This document shows positions 1 to 6,540 of a stretch of 7,334 nucleotides of DNA, one piece after another. Made by a program: the position numbers and the translations under genes. Under the pieces are notes generated by a model, which had not been told where the DNA came from, did no database searches, and saw only the letters and a list, made by a program, of their open reading frames with translations. Origin of the DNA: an uncultured Streptococcus sp. (GTDB taxonomy: Bacteria > Bacillota > Bacilli > Lactobacillales > Aerococcaceae); the NCBI GenBank assembly GCA_916050055.1, contig CAJZJY010000052.1:1-7334 (forward strand). Direction: 5' to 3'. The number at the start of each line of letters is the position of its first letter. Within the stretch, counting starts at the first letter, position 1.

Positions 1-34
1 ATTACCATATATGGTAATTACCAAATATGGTAAT
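1..34. repeat. Near-perfect 34-bp palindrome made of two 18-bp dyads
   Basis: Positions 1-18 are a perfect palindrome (ATTACCATATATGGTAAT). Positions 17-34 repeat it with ATTACCA/TGGTAAT arms around AATA. Together they form a 34-bp dyad broken only near the centres of the two CC(A/T)6GG boxes, at 5-14 and 21-30, which lie 16 bp apart. T-rich DNA follows on the plus strand (about 35-45), so this could be a weak AU-rich terminator for a rightward gene lying left of the window. It could equally be a double operator for a neighbouring gene. The element touches the window edge and may continue. I cannot assign a regulator. Confidence 0.5.
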
Positions 35-65
35 GTTTATTTTTAAAATTGAATCGAATCAAAGC

Positions 66-103
66 AAAAAAGGCCAAATATGGACATGTCCATATTTGGC
101 CTT
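66..103 (-). terminator. Second intrinsic terminator downstream of cls (perfect 34-bp palindrome)
   Basis: Positions 70-103 are a perfect 34-bp palindrome, with AAGGCC at one end and GGCCTT at the other around an ACATGT centre. On the minus strand it folds into a stem of about 15 bp and is followed by six U (plus-strand A at 66-71), the form of a Rho-independent terminator. On the plus strand the following bases are not T-rich, so minus is the likely direction. It lies behind the first cls terminator and may be a backup. It shares box spacing and length with the palindrome at 1-34. Confidence 0.75.
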
Positions 104-121
104 CTTCGATTAAGACAATAT

Positions 122-159
122 AAAAAATGCACTCACAAATGCTATTGTGAGTGCATTTT
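122..159 (-). terminator. Intrinsic terminator of cls, possibly bidirectional
   Basis: ATGCACTCACAA (127-138) pairs perfectly with TTGTGAGTGCAT (145-156) around a 6-nt loop. The flanking AAA/TTT extends the stem to 15 bp. On the minus strand the stem runs into a U-tract (plus-strand A at 122-127). On the plus strand four T follow, so it may also stop transcription from the left. It begins 17 nt after the cls stop codon. Confidence 0.85.
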
Positions 160-175
160 CCAATCTAATTAACAA

Positions 176-1636
176 CTATAAGATTGGTGCAAATAATCTT
201 GCAAATTTCTGTTTAAATCTCTTCCAGCGGTCTTGTTTTTCGAAGTATTTTTCGTTAGCGATGGTACAGTTCTTCAAGTCATGCACGAAATCTTCCTCGA
301 CTTGTTTAGCGAACTGTTCGTTATAAATAAAGGCATTCACTTCGAAGTTTAAACGAAAACTTCTCATATCAAAGTTGGCGGTCCCAACGGTTGCCATTTC
401 ACCATCGACGACCATTGTTTTGGCATGAAGGAATCCCTTTTGATATACATAAATCTTCACGCCTGATTTCAGTAATTGATTCGAATAATATTCTGTCGCG
501 CGATAAACGACTGGATGGTCCGGCTTACATGGAATCATCACGCGCACGTCCACTCCAGACATCGCAGCAATACTTAACGCCTCTTGGACACTTTCATCTG
601 GGATAAAGTATGGAGTTTGAATCCACACTGACTTTTTTGCCATTAGAATCATCTTAACGAGACCAAACTTGATTTTCTGAACATCGCTATCTGGCCCAGT
701 CGAAACAATCTGAATGGTATTATCGCCCTCTGCCTGGGTTAGAGGGAAATACTCTGGAATAAATTCTCGTCTTTGTTCTTCTTTAACCGCGGCATTCCAA
801 TCGACAAAGAAACGCGATTGCAATGAATAAACGGCATCCCCAACAATGCGGAGATGTGTATCTCGCCAAGCACCAAGTGGCCCTTTACCTAAATATTCGT
901 CTCCGACATTAAATCCGCCAATATAGCCGATTTTACCGTCAATCACAACAAGCTTACGGTGATTACGATAGTTAATACGCCAGTTGATAAATCCCAATGT
1001 GTACCCGAAGAAGGCAACAGACTGACCGCCTGCTTCATGCAGCTTATTCCAAAAAACATTGCGCGTCTTCCGTGATCCAAGGGCATCATAAATGACAAGC
1101 ACTTCTACCCCTTGTTGGGCTTTATCGATCAAGAGTTGCATGATTTCTTCGCCAATTTCATCTTGATTGAAAATGTAATACAGCAAGTGAATATGATGTT
1201 TAGCGTTTTTTATATCTTCTTTTAGACGGTCAAACTTCTCTTGTCCGTCCACAAACATCTCTACATCATTATTCTCGGTAATAATCGCATCATCAGCTTC
1301 AAGGAAAAAGGACGCCAAATCTTCTTGGTACGGGTTCTTAAAGAGGAATTTCGCAGGCCCGATTTTCCCCTTCGTATAAGCTAAGTCACGCTGTTGCTGC
1401 TCGACTAACTCTTGCAAGCCGATTGTTTCTTGGGCGCGTAAATTAAAGATGCGTTTTTTACGGATGCGTCGTCCAAAGAAGAAGTACATAATAAATCCGA
1501 TGACTGGAAGCATTACAAGGACGATCAGCCATCCCCATGTGGCAGCAATTTCACGAGGCTCACGAAACACCGTGATAATTGCGGCAATAGTATTGAGTAA
1601 AATGATGATATAAAGAATCGAACTAATAAATGCCAT
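176..1636 (-). CDS. cls: Cardiolipin synthase (phospholipase D superfamily)
   Basis: Membrane enzyme of 486 aa, the usual length for Firmicute ClsA-type synthases, which join two phosphatidylglycerol molecules into cardiolipin plus glycerol. Two hydrophobic segments lie at about residues 3-25 and 33-55 (PLDc_N region), followed by a basic RRIRKKR stretch. Two phospholipase D HKD motifs follow: HRKLVVID from H226, then GGFN; and HAKTMVVD from H404, then GTANFD. TPYFIPDE before the second motif and the hydrophobic C-terminus (LFAPIL) are typical of the family. I chose the ATG at 1636, because AGGAG ends 5 nt before it; a TTG 15 nt upstream would put that SD inside the gene. Stop is TAG. The gene starts 24 nt after the U-tract of the terminator behind the ThiT-like gene, so it is either fed by read-through or has a promoter inside that upstream gene. 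Two hairpin terminators follow it. Which of several possible cls paralogues this is cannot be told here. Confidence 0.95.
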   Translation of the reverse strand: MAFISSILYIIILLNTIAAIITVFREPREIAATWGWLIVLVMLPVIGFIMYFFFGRRIRKKRIFNLRAQETIGLQELVEQQQRDLAYTKGKIGPAKFLFKNPYQEDLASFFLEADDAIITENNDVEMFVDGQEKFDRLKEDIKNAKHHIHLLYYIFNQDEIGEEIMQLLIDKAQQGVEVLVIYDALGSRKTRNVFWNKLHEAGGQSVAFFGYTLGFINWRINYRNHRKLVVIDGKIGYIGGFNVGDEYLGKGPLGAWRDTHLRIVGDAVYSLQSRFFVDWNAAVKEEQRREFIPEYFPLTQAEGDNTIQIVSTGPDSDVQKIKFGLVKMILMAKKSVWIQTPYFIPDESVQEALSIAAMSGVDVRVMIPCKPDHPVVYRATEYYSNQLLKSGVKIYVYQKGFLHAKTMVVDGEMATVGTANFDMRSFRLNFEVNAFIYNEQFAKQVEEDFVHDLKNCTIANEKYFEKQDRWKRFKQKFARLFAPIL

Positions 1637-1640
1637 TGGC

Positions 1641-1649
1641 TCTCCTCTC
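1641..1649 (-). promoter_or_regulatory. Ribosome binding site that sets the cls start
   Basis: The minus strand reads GAGAGGAGA immediately before the ATG at 1636, with AGGAG at 1646-1642 and a 5-nt spacer. This favours the ATG over the in-frame TTG at 1651, which overlaps the SD and has no SD of its own: the U-rich terminator tail lies directly upstream. Confidence 0.8.
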
Positions 1650-1660
1650 AAAATTGAAAG

Positions 1661-1689
1661 AAAAAAGACCGCGACGAATCAGGGTCTTT
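1661..1689 (-). terminator. Intrinsic terminator between the ThiT-like gene and cls
   Basis: On the minus strand AAAGACC (1689-1683) pairs with GGTCTTT (1670-1664). The intervening 12 nt can form a C·C mismatch, three further pairs and a UUCG loop. The 3' arm runs into six U (plus-strand A at 1661-1666). It lies 11 nt after the stop of the ThiT-like gene. T-rich DNA on the plus-strand side makes weak bidirectional action possible. Confidence 0.75.
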
Positions 1690-1700
1690 CTCTTTTTGTA

Positions 1701-2306
1701 TTAATCGTTTAATAAATGTGATTGTTCGCGACGTGATAAGAAACGTGTTCCTTTTGGAATATAAAGCGAACGTTTCACGTAAATTGGTGTTACTAAAAAT
1801 ACAATTGTCACCACTAATGTCACAACAAAGCTCATGCCAAAGCCTAAGAACCCTTGTGCTAATGCTACCTTTTCAGCTGAAAATAGCGTTGGCGCTCCAA
1901 TCGCTGTACCAATCGCATGGAAACCATAGCTCACAAATGTTGCAATCAAGCTTGCTGTCACAACGTTTAATGTTGTTGAAGACGTACGAGCGTTAAAGGC
2001 TGTACGAACCGTGTTACGTGCAAAGAATCCTGCAACACCCACGAATCCGTATGCCATCACTGAGTCATGGAACGGAACCATAAAGTATCCTGCTCCACTT
2101 GGATGAATGAACATGTGGATAACACCAAATAAGGTACTTGCAATACATCCCCATACTAAACCGCGACGTAATGCCACAAAGATTAATGGGATAATCGCAA
2201 GGTCTACGACAAATGGAAGTGCCTCTTGTGGGATAAACGATAATACCGCACTTACCACAACGGCTCCAAGTACTTCAAGTAAGATTTTAACTGCTTTTGA
2301 ATTCAT
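1701..2306 (-). CDS. ThiT-like ECF transporter S component (thiamine transporter family)
   Basis: Integral membrane protein of 201 aa with about six hydrophobic segments. It resembles the ThiT/YuaJ family, the substrate-binding S components that use the shared EcfA-EcfA'-EcfT energising module. The clearest match is VDLAIIPLIFVALRRGLVWG (residues 34-53), which parallels the conserved stretch ending in SLRRGL in ThiT; GVAGFF (90-95) also fits. Compared from memory with Lactococcus lactis ThiT, the pocket glutamate aligns with D81 and the pocket histidine with H130. The tyrosine next to the glutamate, a lysine and the late asparagine appear replaced (S, S, F), so thiamine is not certain as the ligand; a thiamine precursor or related compound is possible. 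The C-terminal tail from about K178 is polar. An AAGGAG SD lies 7 nt upstream. The gene starts 20 nt after rnjB ends, so the two are probably co-transcribed, and there is no room for a TPP riboswitch. No ECF ATPase or EcfT gene is in the window. Confidence 0.75.
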   Translation of the reverse strand: MNSKAVKILLEVLGAVVVSAVLSFIPQEALPFVVDLAIIPLIFVALRRGLVWGCIASTLFGVIHMFIHPSGAGYFMVPFHDSVMAYGFVGVAGFFARNTVRTAFNARTSSTTLNVVTASLIATFVSYGFHAIGTAIGAPTLFSAEKVALAQGFLGFGMSFVVTLVVTIVFLVTPIYVKRSLYIPKGTRFLSRREQSHLLND

Positions 2307-2326
2307 TCTAATCTCCTTAAATTCAA

Positions 2327-4000
2327 TTATTTCTTATAGTTCGAAGCTTCCATAATCATCGGTAAGATGACTGGGCGACGTTTTGTTTTATCGAATAAGT
2401 AACGACTTAATGCGTCTCTGACTTCTTGTTTGAGGCGCGGCCATTCGAAATCATCACTGGCTAAGTTTTCTTCGACAACATCTGTCACAATCTTTTGCGC
2501 TTCTGTTAAGAGTTCTTCACTCGTCTTCATATACACGAATCCGCGTGAAATGATTTGTGGGCCGCTAAGGATTTTGCCTAGACGTCTTGAAATCGTCACA
2601 ACGGCTACGAATACTCCGTCTTCTGACAGAATCTTACGGTCTTTTAGAACGATATTTCCGATATCTCCCACACCGATTCCGTCTACTAAAACATTTCCTG
2701 CTGGAACTTGTCCAGTAACGCTCATACGGCCATTTTCGATTTCCACGACATCCCCTTTACCAGGAATGAAGATATTTTTATATGGAATTCCTAATTCATT
2801 AGCGAGTTCCGCGTGTGCTAAGAGGCTACGATACTCCCCTTGAACTGGGATAAAGAATGTTGGTTGAAGTAAGTTCATCATCAGTTTCAAGTCGTTTGGA
2901 GTTGCGTGACCACTTGATTTTTTGCTATTGGCCATTTCGAATACTTCAGCATCTGCACGGTAGATTAAATCTTTCGTACGTGCAATTTGTGTTTCCATTG
3001 CCACTGATGGAGTGGTTGCGATATACACTAAGTCGCCTTCGTGTAAGTTCACTTGACGGTGACGGCCAAGCGCCATCTTTTGCAAGGCTTTAATTGGCTC
3101 TCCGGCATTTCCAGTTTCAAGGATGACTAATTCATCATCGGCTAATTTCTTCATTTGATTAAAGTTCACGATTAGCTCTTTATCTGGAACTGTTAATTTA
3201 TTCAAGCTTAATGCGATATTTACGATTTCTTCTAGTTCTGAACCTGTTAGGAAAATTTTACGTCCTGATTCATAGGCTGCATTTATGACTTGTTGAATAC
3301 GTAAAATATTACTTGCAACGCAGGCAACGATAATACGGCCTTCTGCATTGAGGAATGTTTCCAACATCGTTTCAGCCACTTTACGGTCGCTCACGTTTTC
3401 GACAGTGCTTTCTGCGTCACTTGAATCGCTAAGTAGTGCTAATACATAGTCTTCACCTACATCTGCGATACGTCCAAAGTTTGTTTGATATTCCACTGCA
3501 GCACTTTGGTCGAACTTGAAGTCCCCAGTATACACAATATTCCCTTCACTAGTCTTAATTACAATCGCTAATGAATCTGGAATTGTGTGCGTTGTCTTAA
3601 AGAACTTCACGGTTGCTGTTGGAAAATCGATTTCTGTATTTTCTGTCACTTCATGATAGTCGTCAAAGCCTTTAACGACATTTGAAGAGTCAACATAGTA
3701 TTTTGCAAGAGCAATCGTTAATTTTGATCCGAATACCGGTGCATCAATGTTTTGTAAGAAATAAGGCAAGGCTCCTACAGCATCGGCATGTCCGTGCGTT
3801 AAGAAGACCCCTGCAATACGGTCTTTATTTTCTTCTAAGTATGTGAAATCAGGAATGACAACATCAATCCCTAATAGTTCATCTTCTGGATAGACAAGAC
3901 CGCAATCTAAGACGAAAATCTCTTCTTCCACTTCAACGGCATATAAGCTCTTACCGTTTTCTCTCACACCACCAAGTGCGATGATTTTAATTGAACTCAT
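2327..4000 (-). CDS. rnjB: Ribonuclease J2 (metallo-beta-lactamase/beta-CASP RNase)
   Basis: Cytoplasmic protein of 557 aa (B. subtilis RNase J2 is about 555). Domain order is beta-lactamase, beta-CASP insertion, rest of the beta-lactamase fold, then a C-terminal domain ending in KTKRRPVILPMIMEA. RNase J proteins act in 5'-3' decay and endonucleolytic processing of RNA; J2 mainly assembles with and modulates J1. The J1 signature HxHxDH appears as H69-G-H71-A-D73-A74, so the last ligand is lost. The late metal histidine (VHGE in J1) is Q387 (VQGE). H138, D160 (TGDFKFD) and H365 (SGHA) are kept. HGHADA with VQGE is, as I recall, the streptococcal J2 pattern, which supports J2 over J1. An AGAGG SD precedes the ATG. 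The gene follows the pnp terminator, has a predicted promoter of its own, and leads into the ThiT-like gene 20 nt later. Confidence 0.93.
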   Translation of the reverse strand: MSSIKIIALGGVRENGKSLYAVEVEEEIFVLDCGLVYPEDELLGIDVVIPDFTYLEENKDRIAGVFLTHGHADAVGALPYFLQNIDAPVFGSKLTIALAKYYVDSSNVVKGFDDYHEVTENTEIDFPTATVKFFKTTHTIPDSLAIVIKTSEGNIVYTGDFKFDQSAAVEYQTNFGRIADVGEDYVLALLSDSSDAESTVENVSDRKVAETMLETFLNAEGRIIVACVASNILRIQQVINAAYESGRKIFLTGSELEEIVNIALSLNKLTVPDKELIVNFNQMKKLADDELVILETGNAGEPIKALQKMALGRHRQVNLHEGDLVYIATTPSVAMETQIARTKDLIYRADAEVFEMANSKKSSGHATPNDLKLMMNLLQPTFFIPVQGEYRSLLAHAELANELGIPYKNIFIPGKGDVVEIENGRMSVTGQVPAGNVLVDGIGVGDIGNIVLKDRKILSEDGVFVAVVTISRRLGKILSGPQIISRGFVYMKTSEELLTEAQKIVTDVVEENLASDDFEWPRLKQEVRDALSRYLFDKTKRRPVILPMIMEASNYKK

Positions 4001-4040
4001 GGTTTACCTCTCATTTTCTATTATTTAAATTGATTCTTTT

Positions 4041-4058
4041 GGGTAGATTCCACCACCC
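4041..4058 (-). promoter_or_regulatory. Small hairpin in the rnjB leader
   Basis: On the minus strand GGGTGG pairs with CTACCC (one G·U) around the 6-nt loop TGGAAT. It sits about 40 nt before the rnjB ATG and a few nt after the predicted transcription start. It lacks a U-tract, so it is not a terminator. It could protect the 5' end of the message or be a binding site; no function is shown. Confidence 0.35.
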
Positions 4059-4071
4059 TATATACTCTATA

Positions 4072-4101
4072 AGAATACCATATTTGTTGTTTTTTTGCGA
4101 A
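4072..4101 (-). promoter_or_regulatory. Predicted promoter of rnjB
   Basis: The minus strand has TTCGCA (4101-4096), an 18-nt spacer, and TATTCT (4077-4072) preceded by TGG, an extended -10 arrangement. Transcription would start near 4065 and give a leader of about 65 nt. The -35 and -10 boxes each differ from consensus at two positions. The main support is position: it lies in the gap between the pnp terminator and rnjB, where a promoter is expected. Confidence 0.4.
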
Positions 4102-4149
4102 TATCAAAGAATCCATGAAGTGCTCTATTGCTGTACTTTTTGAAGAAAC

Positions 4150-4177
4150 AAAAAAGCCCCTGCAAAATGCAGAGGCT
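4150..4177 (-). terminator. Intrinsic terminator of pnp
   Basis: On the minus strand AGCCTCTGCA (4177-4168) pairs with TGCAGGGGCT (4164-4155) with one G·U pair and a 3-nt loop. Six U follow (plus-strand A at 4150-4155). It begins 12 nt after the pnp stop and separates pnp from rnjB. Confidence 0.9.
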
Positions 4178-4189
4178 AGAATTGAAAGA

Positions 4190-6301
4190 TTATTCTTTGT
4201 CTTCTTTTGGTAATAATGCTTTGCGTGATAAGTTGATACGTCCTTGTCCATCGATTTCAATAACTTTAACAGTCACTTTGTCGCCTAGTGCAAGTACATC
4301 TTCTACTTTACCAACGCGTTCGTGTGCTAATTCAGAAATATGAACTAATCCATCTTTTCCTTTAGCGATTTCTACGAATGCACCGAATTTTTCGATACGT
4401 CGTACAGTTCCTTCGTACACTTGGCCTACTTCGATTTCACGTGTTAAATCTTCGATGATTTCTTTTGCACGTTGGATCATAGCAGCATCTGTAGAAGCGA
4501 TTGATACGTGACCTTCTTGGTCGATATCGATTTTAACGCCTGTTTCGTCGATGATAGAGTTGATTGTTTCACCACCACGTCCGATAACCACTTTAATCTT
4601 ATCAGGATGGATAGAAATCATTTCAATCTTAGGTGCATATGGACTTAACTCTTTACGAGGTTCAGCAATAGTTGATGTTAATTCTTCAAGAATTTCAAAA
4701 CGTGCTTTCTTCGCTTGTGTTAAAGCTTCACGTAAGATTTGTTCTGTAATTCCTTGAATCTTAATATCCATTTGAAGAGCTGTAATTCCGTCTTTAGTTC
4801 CGGCTACTTTAAAGTCCATGTCTCCTAAGTGGTCTTCTAAGCCTTGGATATCTGTTAGGACTGTGTAGTTTGTACCGTCAGAAATAAGACCCATCGCAAT
4901 CCCTGCTACAGGTGCTTTAATTGGCACACCGGCAGCCATCAATGCTAATGTTCCCGCACAAATACTTGCTTGAGAAGAAGAACCGTTTGATTCTAATACT
5001 TCTGATACAAGACGGATTGTGTAAGGGAAGTCTTCTGGACTTGGAATCACTTGTTTCAATGCACGTTCCCCTAGCGCACCGTGACCAATTTCACGACGAC
5101 CTGGGCTACCAGCACGACCAACTGAACCTACAGAGAATTGTGGGAAGTTGTAGTGGTGAATGAATCGTTTTCCTTCTTCGATTCCTAAACCATCAATCAC
5201 TTGGTATTCTCCAAGAGGTGCAAGTGTTGCTGAAGTTAAGGCTTGCGTTTGTCCACGAGTGAATAAACCTGAACCGTGAACACGTGGTAATAAGTCGATT
5301 TCTGAAGATAATGGACGAATTTCGTCAATCTTACGACCATCAGGACGTACTTTTTCTTCAGTGATTAAACGACGTACTTCGTCTTTTTCTAAGTTATCAA
5401 CTAATTGAGAAACTTGTTTTAGAAGTCCTGCTTTTTCGTCATTTTCTTCTAATACGGCTTCGAAGTGCTCGATAGCTGTTTCTTTTACTTTTTCGATGTT
5501 GGCTTCACGCGCTAATTTTTCTTCTGTTTGAATTGCGTGAATCATCGCTTGGCTGAATAAATCTTTTACTTGTGCTTCGATAGCTGGATCGAATGAAAGT
5601 AAAATCACTTCCATTTTTTCTTTACCCACTTCGCGAACGATTTCTTCTTGGAAAGCTACTAATTTTTTGATTTCTTCGTGACCGAATAATAATGCACCAA
5701 GCATATCTTCTTCGTTCACTTCTTTAGCTGAACTTTCTACCATGTTGATGGCAGTTGCAGTACCGGCTACAGATAATTCGATATCTGAGTTTTCTTTTTG
5801 TTCAGTAGTTGGGTTAATTACGTATTCACCGTTTACACGACCTACGTCTACCCCAGCGATTGGTCCATCAAATGGAATATCAGAAATACATAATGCTAAT
5901 GAAGAGCCAAACATTGCTGCCATTTCTGGTGGGCAGTTAGGATCTACTGACATTACAGTATTTGTGATTTGTACTTCGTTACGGAAACCTTCCGCAAACA
6001 TTGGACGGATTGGACGGTCGATTAAACGCGCTGTAAGAGTAGCATGTTCACTTGGACGACCTTCACGTTTGATGAAGCCTCCAGGAATTTTACCTGCTGC
6101 ATACATTTTTTCTTCGTAGTTCACTGTTAACGGGAAGAAATCTGTATCTTTTGCTTGTTTTGTACCAACAGCCGCTGTTAACACAACCGTATCACCGTAA
6201 CGTACTAACCCAGCACCATTCGCTTGTTTTGCTAATTGGCCGATTTCAACTGTTAATTGACGTCCGCCCCAGTTGTAGCTAAAAACTTTCTTTTCTGACA
6301 T
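4190..6301 (-). CDS. pnp: Polynucleotide phosphorylase (polyribonucleotide nucleotidyltransferase)
   Basis: Complete 703-aa enzyme (B. subtilis PnpA is about 705) that degrades RNA 3'-5' by phosphorolysis, releasing nucleoside diphosphates, and works as a trimer. Domains in order: first RNase PH domain (about 10-145), helical linker (about 240-320), second and catalytic RNase PH domain (about 325-550), KH domain with GRGG at 574-577, and S1 domain (about 625-694). Catalytic-domain signatures are intact: FTRGQTQ (347-353), [11 protein letters not shown] (398-408), SSSQAS (441-446) and [15 protein letters not shown], in which D490, D496 and K498 correspond to the acidic and lysine residues needed for catalysis in E. 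coli PNPase. A strong AAGGAG SD precedes the ATG. The gene has its own predicted promoter, a long stem-loop leader and a terminator, so it looks monocistronic. rpsO, a common upstream neighbour, is absent; the upstream gene is a sucrose phosphorylase. Confidence 0.98.
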   Translation of the reverse strand: MSEKKVFSYNWGGRQLTVEIGQLAKQANGAGLVRYGDTVVLTAAVGTKQAKDTDFFPLTVNYEEKMYAAGKIPGGFIKREGRPSEHATLTARLIDRPIRPMFAEGFRNEVQITNTVMSVDPNCPPEMAAMFGSSLALCISDIPFDGPIAGVDVGRVNGEYVINPTTEQKENSDIELSVAGTATAINMVESSAKEVNEEDMLGALLFGHEEIKKLVAFQEEIVREVGKEKMEVILLSFDPAIEAQVKDLFSQAMIHAIQTEEKLAREANIEKVKETAIEHFEAVLEENDEKAGLLKQVSQLVDNLEKDEVRRLITEEKVRPDGRKIDEIRPLSSEIDLLPRVHGSGLFTRGQTQALTSATLAPLGEYQVIDGLGIEEGKRFIHHYNFPQFSVGSVGRAGSPGRREIGHGALGERALKQVIPSPEDFPYTIRLVSEVLESNGSSSQASICAGTLALMAAGVPIKAPVAGIAMGLISDGTNYTVLTDIQGLEDHLGDMDFKVAGTKDGITALQMDIKIQGITEQILREALTQAKKARFEILEELTSTIAEPRKELSPYAPKIEMISIHPDKIKVVIGRGGETINSIIDETGVKIDIDQEGHVSIASTDAAMIQRAKEIIEDLTREIEVGQVYEGTVRRIEKFGAFVEIAKGKDGLVHISELAHERVGKVEDVLALGDKVTVKVIEIDGQGRINLSRKALLPKEDKE

Positions 6302-6327
6302 AACTAATCTCCTTTTCTCTTATTTGC

Positions 6328-6414
6328 GTATCTTCCAGACCTACTTTTAGAAATAAAAATGTTCGATGTGTTCGAGCACTTTTATTTCTAAAGTAAGATG
6401 ACTCTAGAAGATAC
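6328..6414 (-). promoter_or_regulatory. Long stem-loop in the pnp leader RNA
   Basis: On the minus strand GTATCTTCTAGA (6414-6403) pairs with TCTGGAAGATAC (6339-6328), 12 bp with one G·U. An asymmetric internal loop follows. The inner stem uses 6395-6372 and 6366-6342: about 23 bp with one bulged A, one C·A mismatch and one G·U, closed by the 5-nt loop ACACA. The total is about 35 bp over 87 nt. It has no U-tract, and the pnp SD lies about 10 nt beyond it, so it is not a terminator. Its length and position fit a double-strand-specific RNase substrate, as known for the leader of E. coli pnp, where RNase III cleavage lets PNPase repress its own synthesis. The structure is seen in the sequence; the regulatory role is inferred. 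Confidence 0.8.
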
Positions 6415-6434
6415 AAAGTTTGTCATACAGAGTC

Positions 6435-6443
6435 ATTTTACCA
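6435..6443 (-). promoter_or_regulatory. Predicted extended -10 promoter of pnp
   Basis: The minus strand reads TGG-TAAAAT (6443-6435), an extended -10 element with five of six matches to TATAAT. No good -35 box is seen 16-18 nt upstream, which extended -10 promoters can tolerate. The start would fall near 6428, giving a leader of about 125 nt, most of it the stem-loop. It lies between the upstream terminator and pnp, where a promoter is needed. Confidence 0.45.
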
Positions 6444-6475
6444 TATCTGCCCATTAAGTACTATTCTTTTGCGAT

Positions 6476-6527
6476 AAAAAAAGACGCGTGGCCTTCCTCC
6501 CCATATGGCGAAGAAAACCACTCGTCT
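6476..6527 (-). terminator. Intrinsic terminator of the sucrose phosphorylase gene
   Basis: On the minus strand AGACGAGTGG (6527-6518) pairs with CCACGCGTCT (6491-6482) with one A·G mismatch. Inside, TTTTCTTC pairs with GAGGAAGG (three G·U), followed by a G·G mismatch and CC/GG around ATAT. This 46-nt hairpin runs into seven U (plus-strand A at 6476-6482). It starts 13 nt after the stop codon and separates this gene from pnp. Confidence 0.92.
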
Positions 6528-6540
6528 ATTTTGTTGAATT

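Noticed and set aside
1..103. CRISPR-like repeats at the left edge
   Set aside because: The repeats are self-palindromic, only two pairs exist, and spacing and unit length do not fit a repeat-spacer array.
391..606. Plus-strand open frames within the minus-strand genes (for example 391-606, 1718-1996, 2430-2843, 5742-6119, 6488-6790)
   Set aside because: All lie antisense to well-supported genes, have no convincing SD, and read as low-complexity or Ser/Arg-rich products typical of shadow frames.
1637..1651. TTG at 1651 as the cls start
   Set aside because: It lies within the SD of the ATG at 1636 and has only the U-rich terminator tail upstream.
2307..2326. TPP riboswitch before the ThiT-like gene
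   Set aside because: Only 20 nt separate it from rnjB, and they hold just the SD.
4041..4062. AGGGTGG in the rnjB leader resembling the T-box antiterminator core
   Set aside because: The match stops at AGGGTGG and does not continue to ACCGCG. The space between the pnp terminator and rnjB is too short for stem I plus a terminator, no terminator lies after the motif, and rnjB is not a typical T-box target.
4021..4260. 79-aa minus-strand open frame
   Set aside because: It overlaps the 3' end of pnp in another frame, spans the pnp terminator and the rnjB promoter region, has no SD and resembles nothing I recognise.
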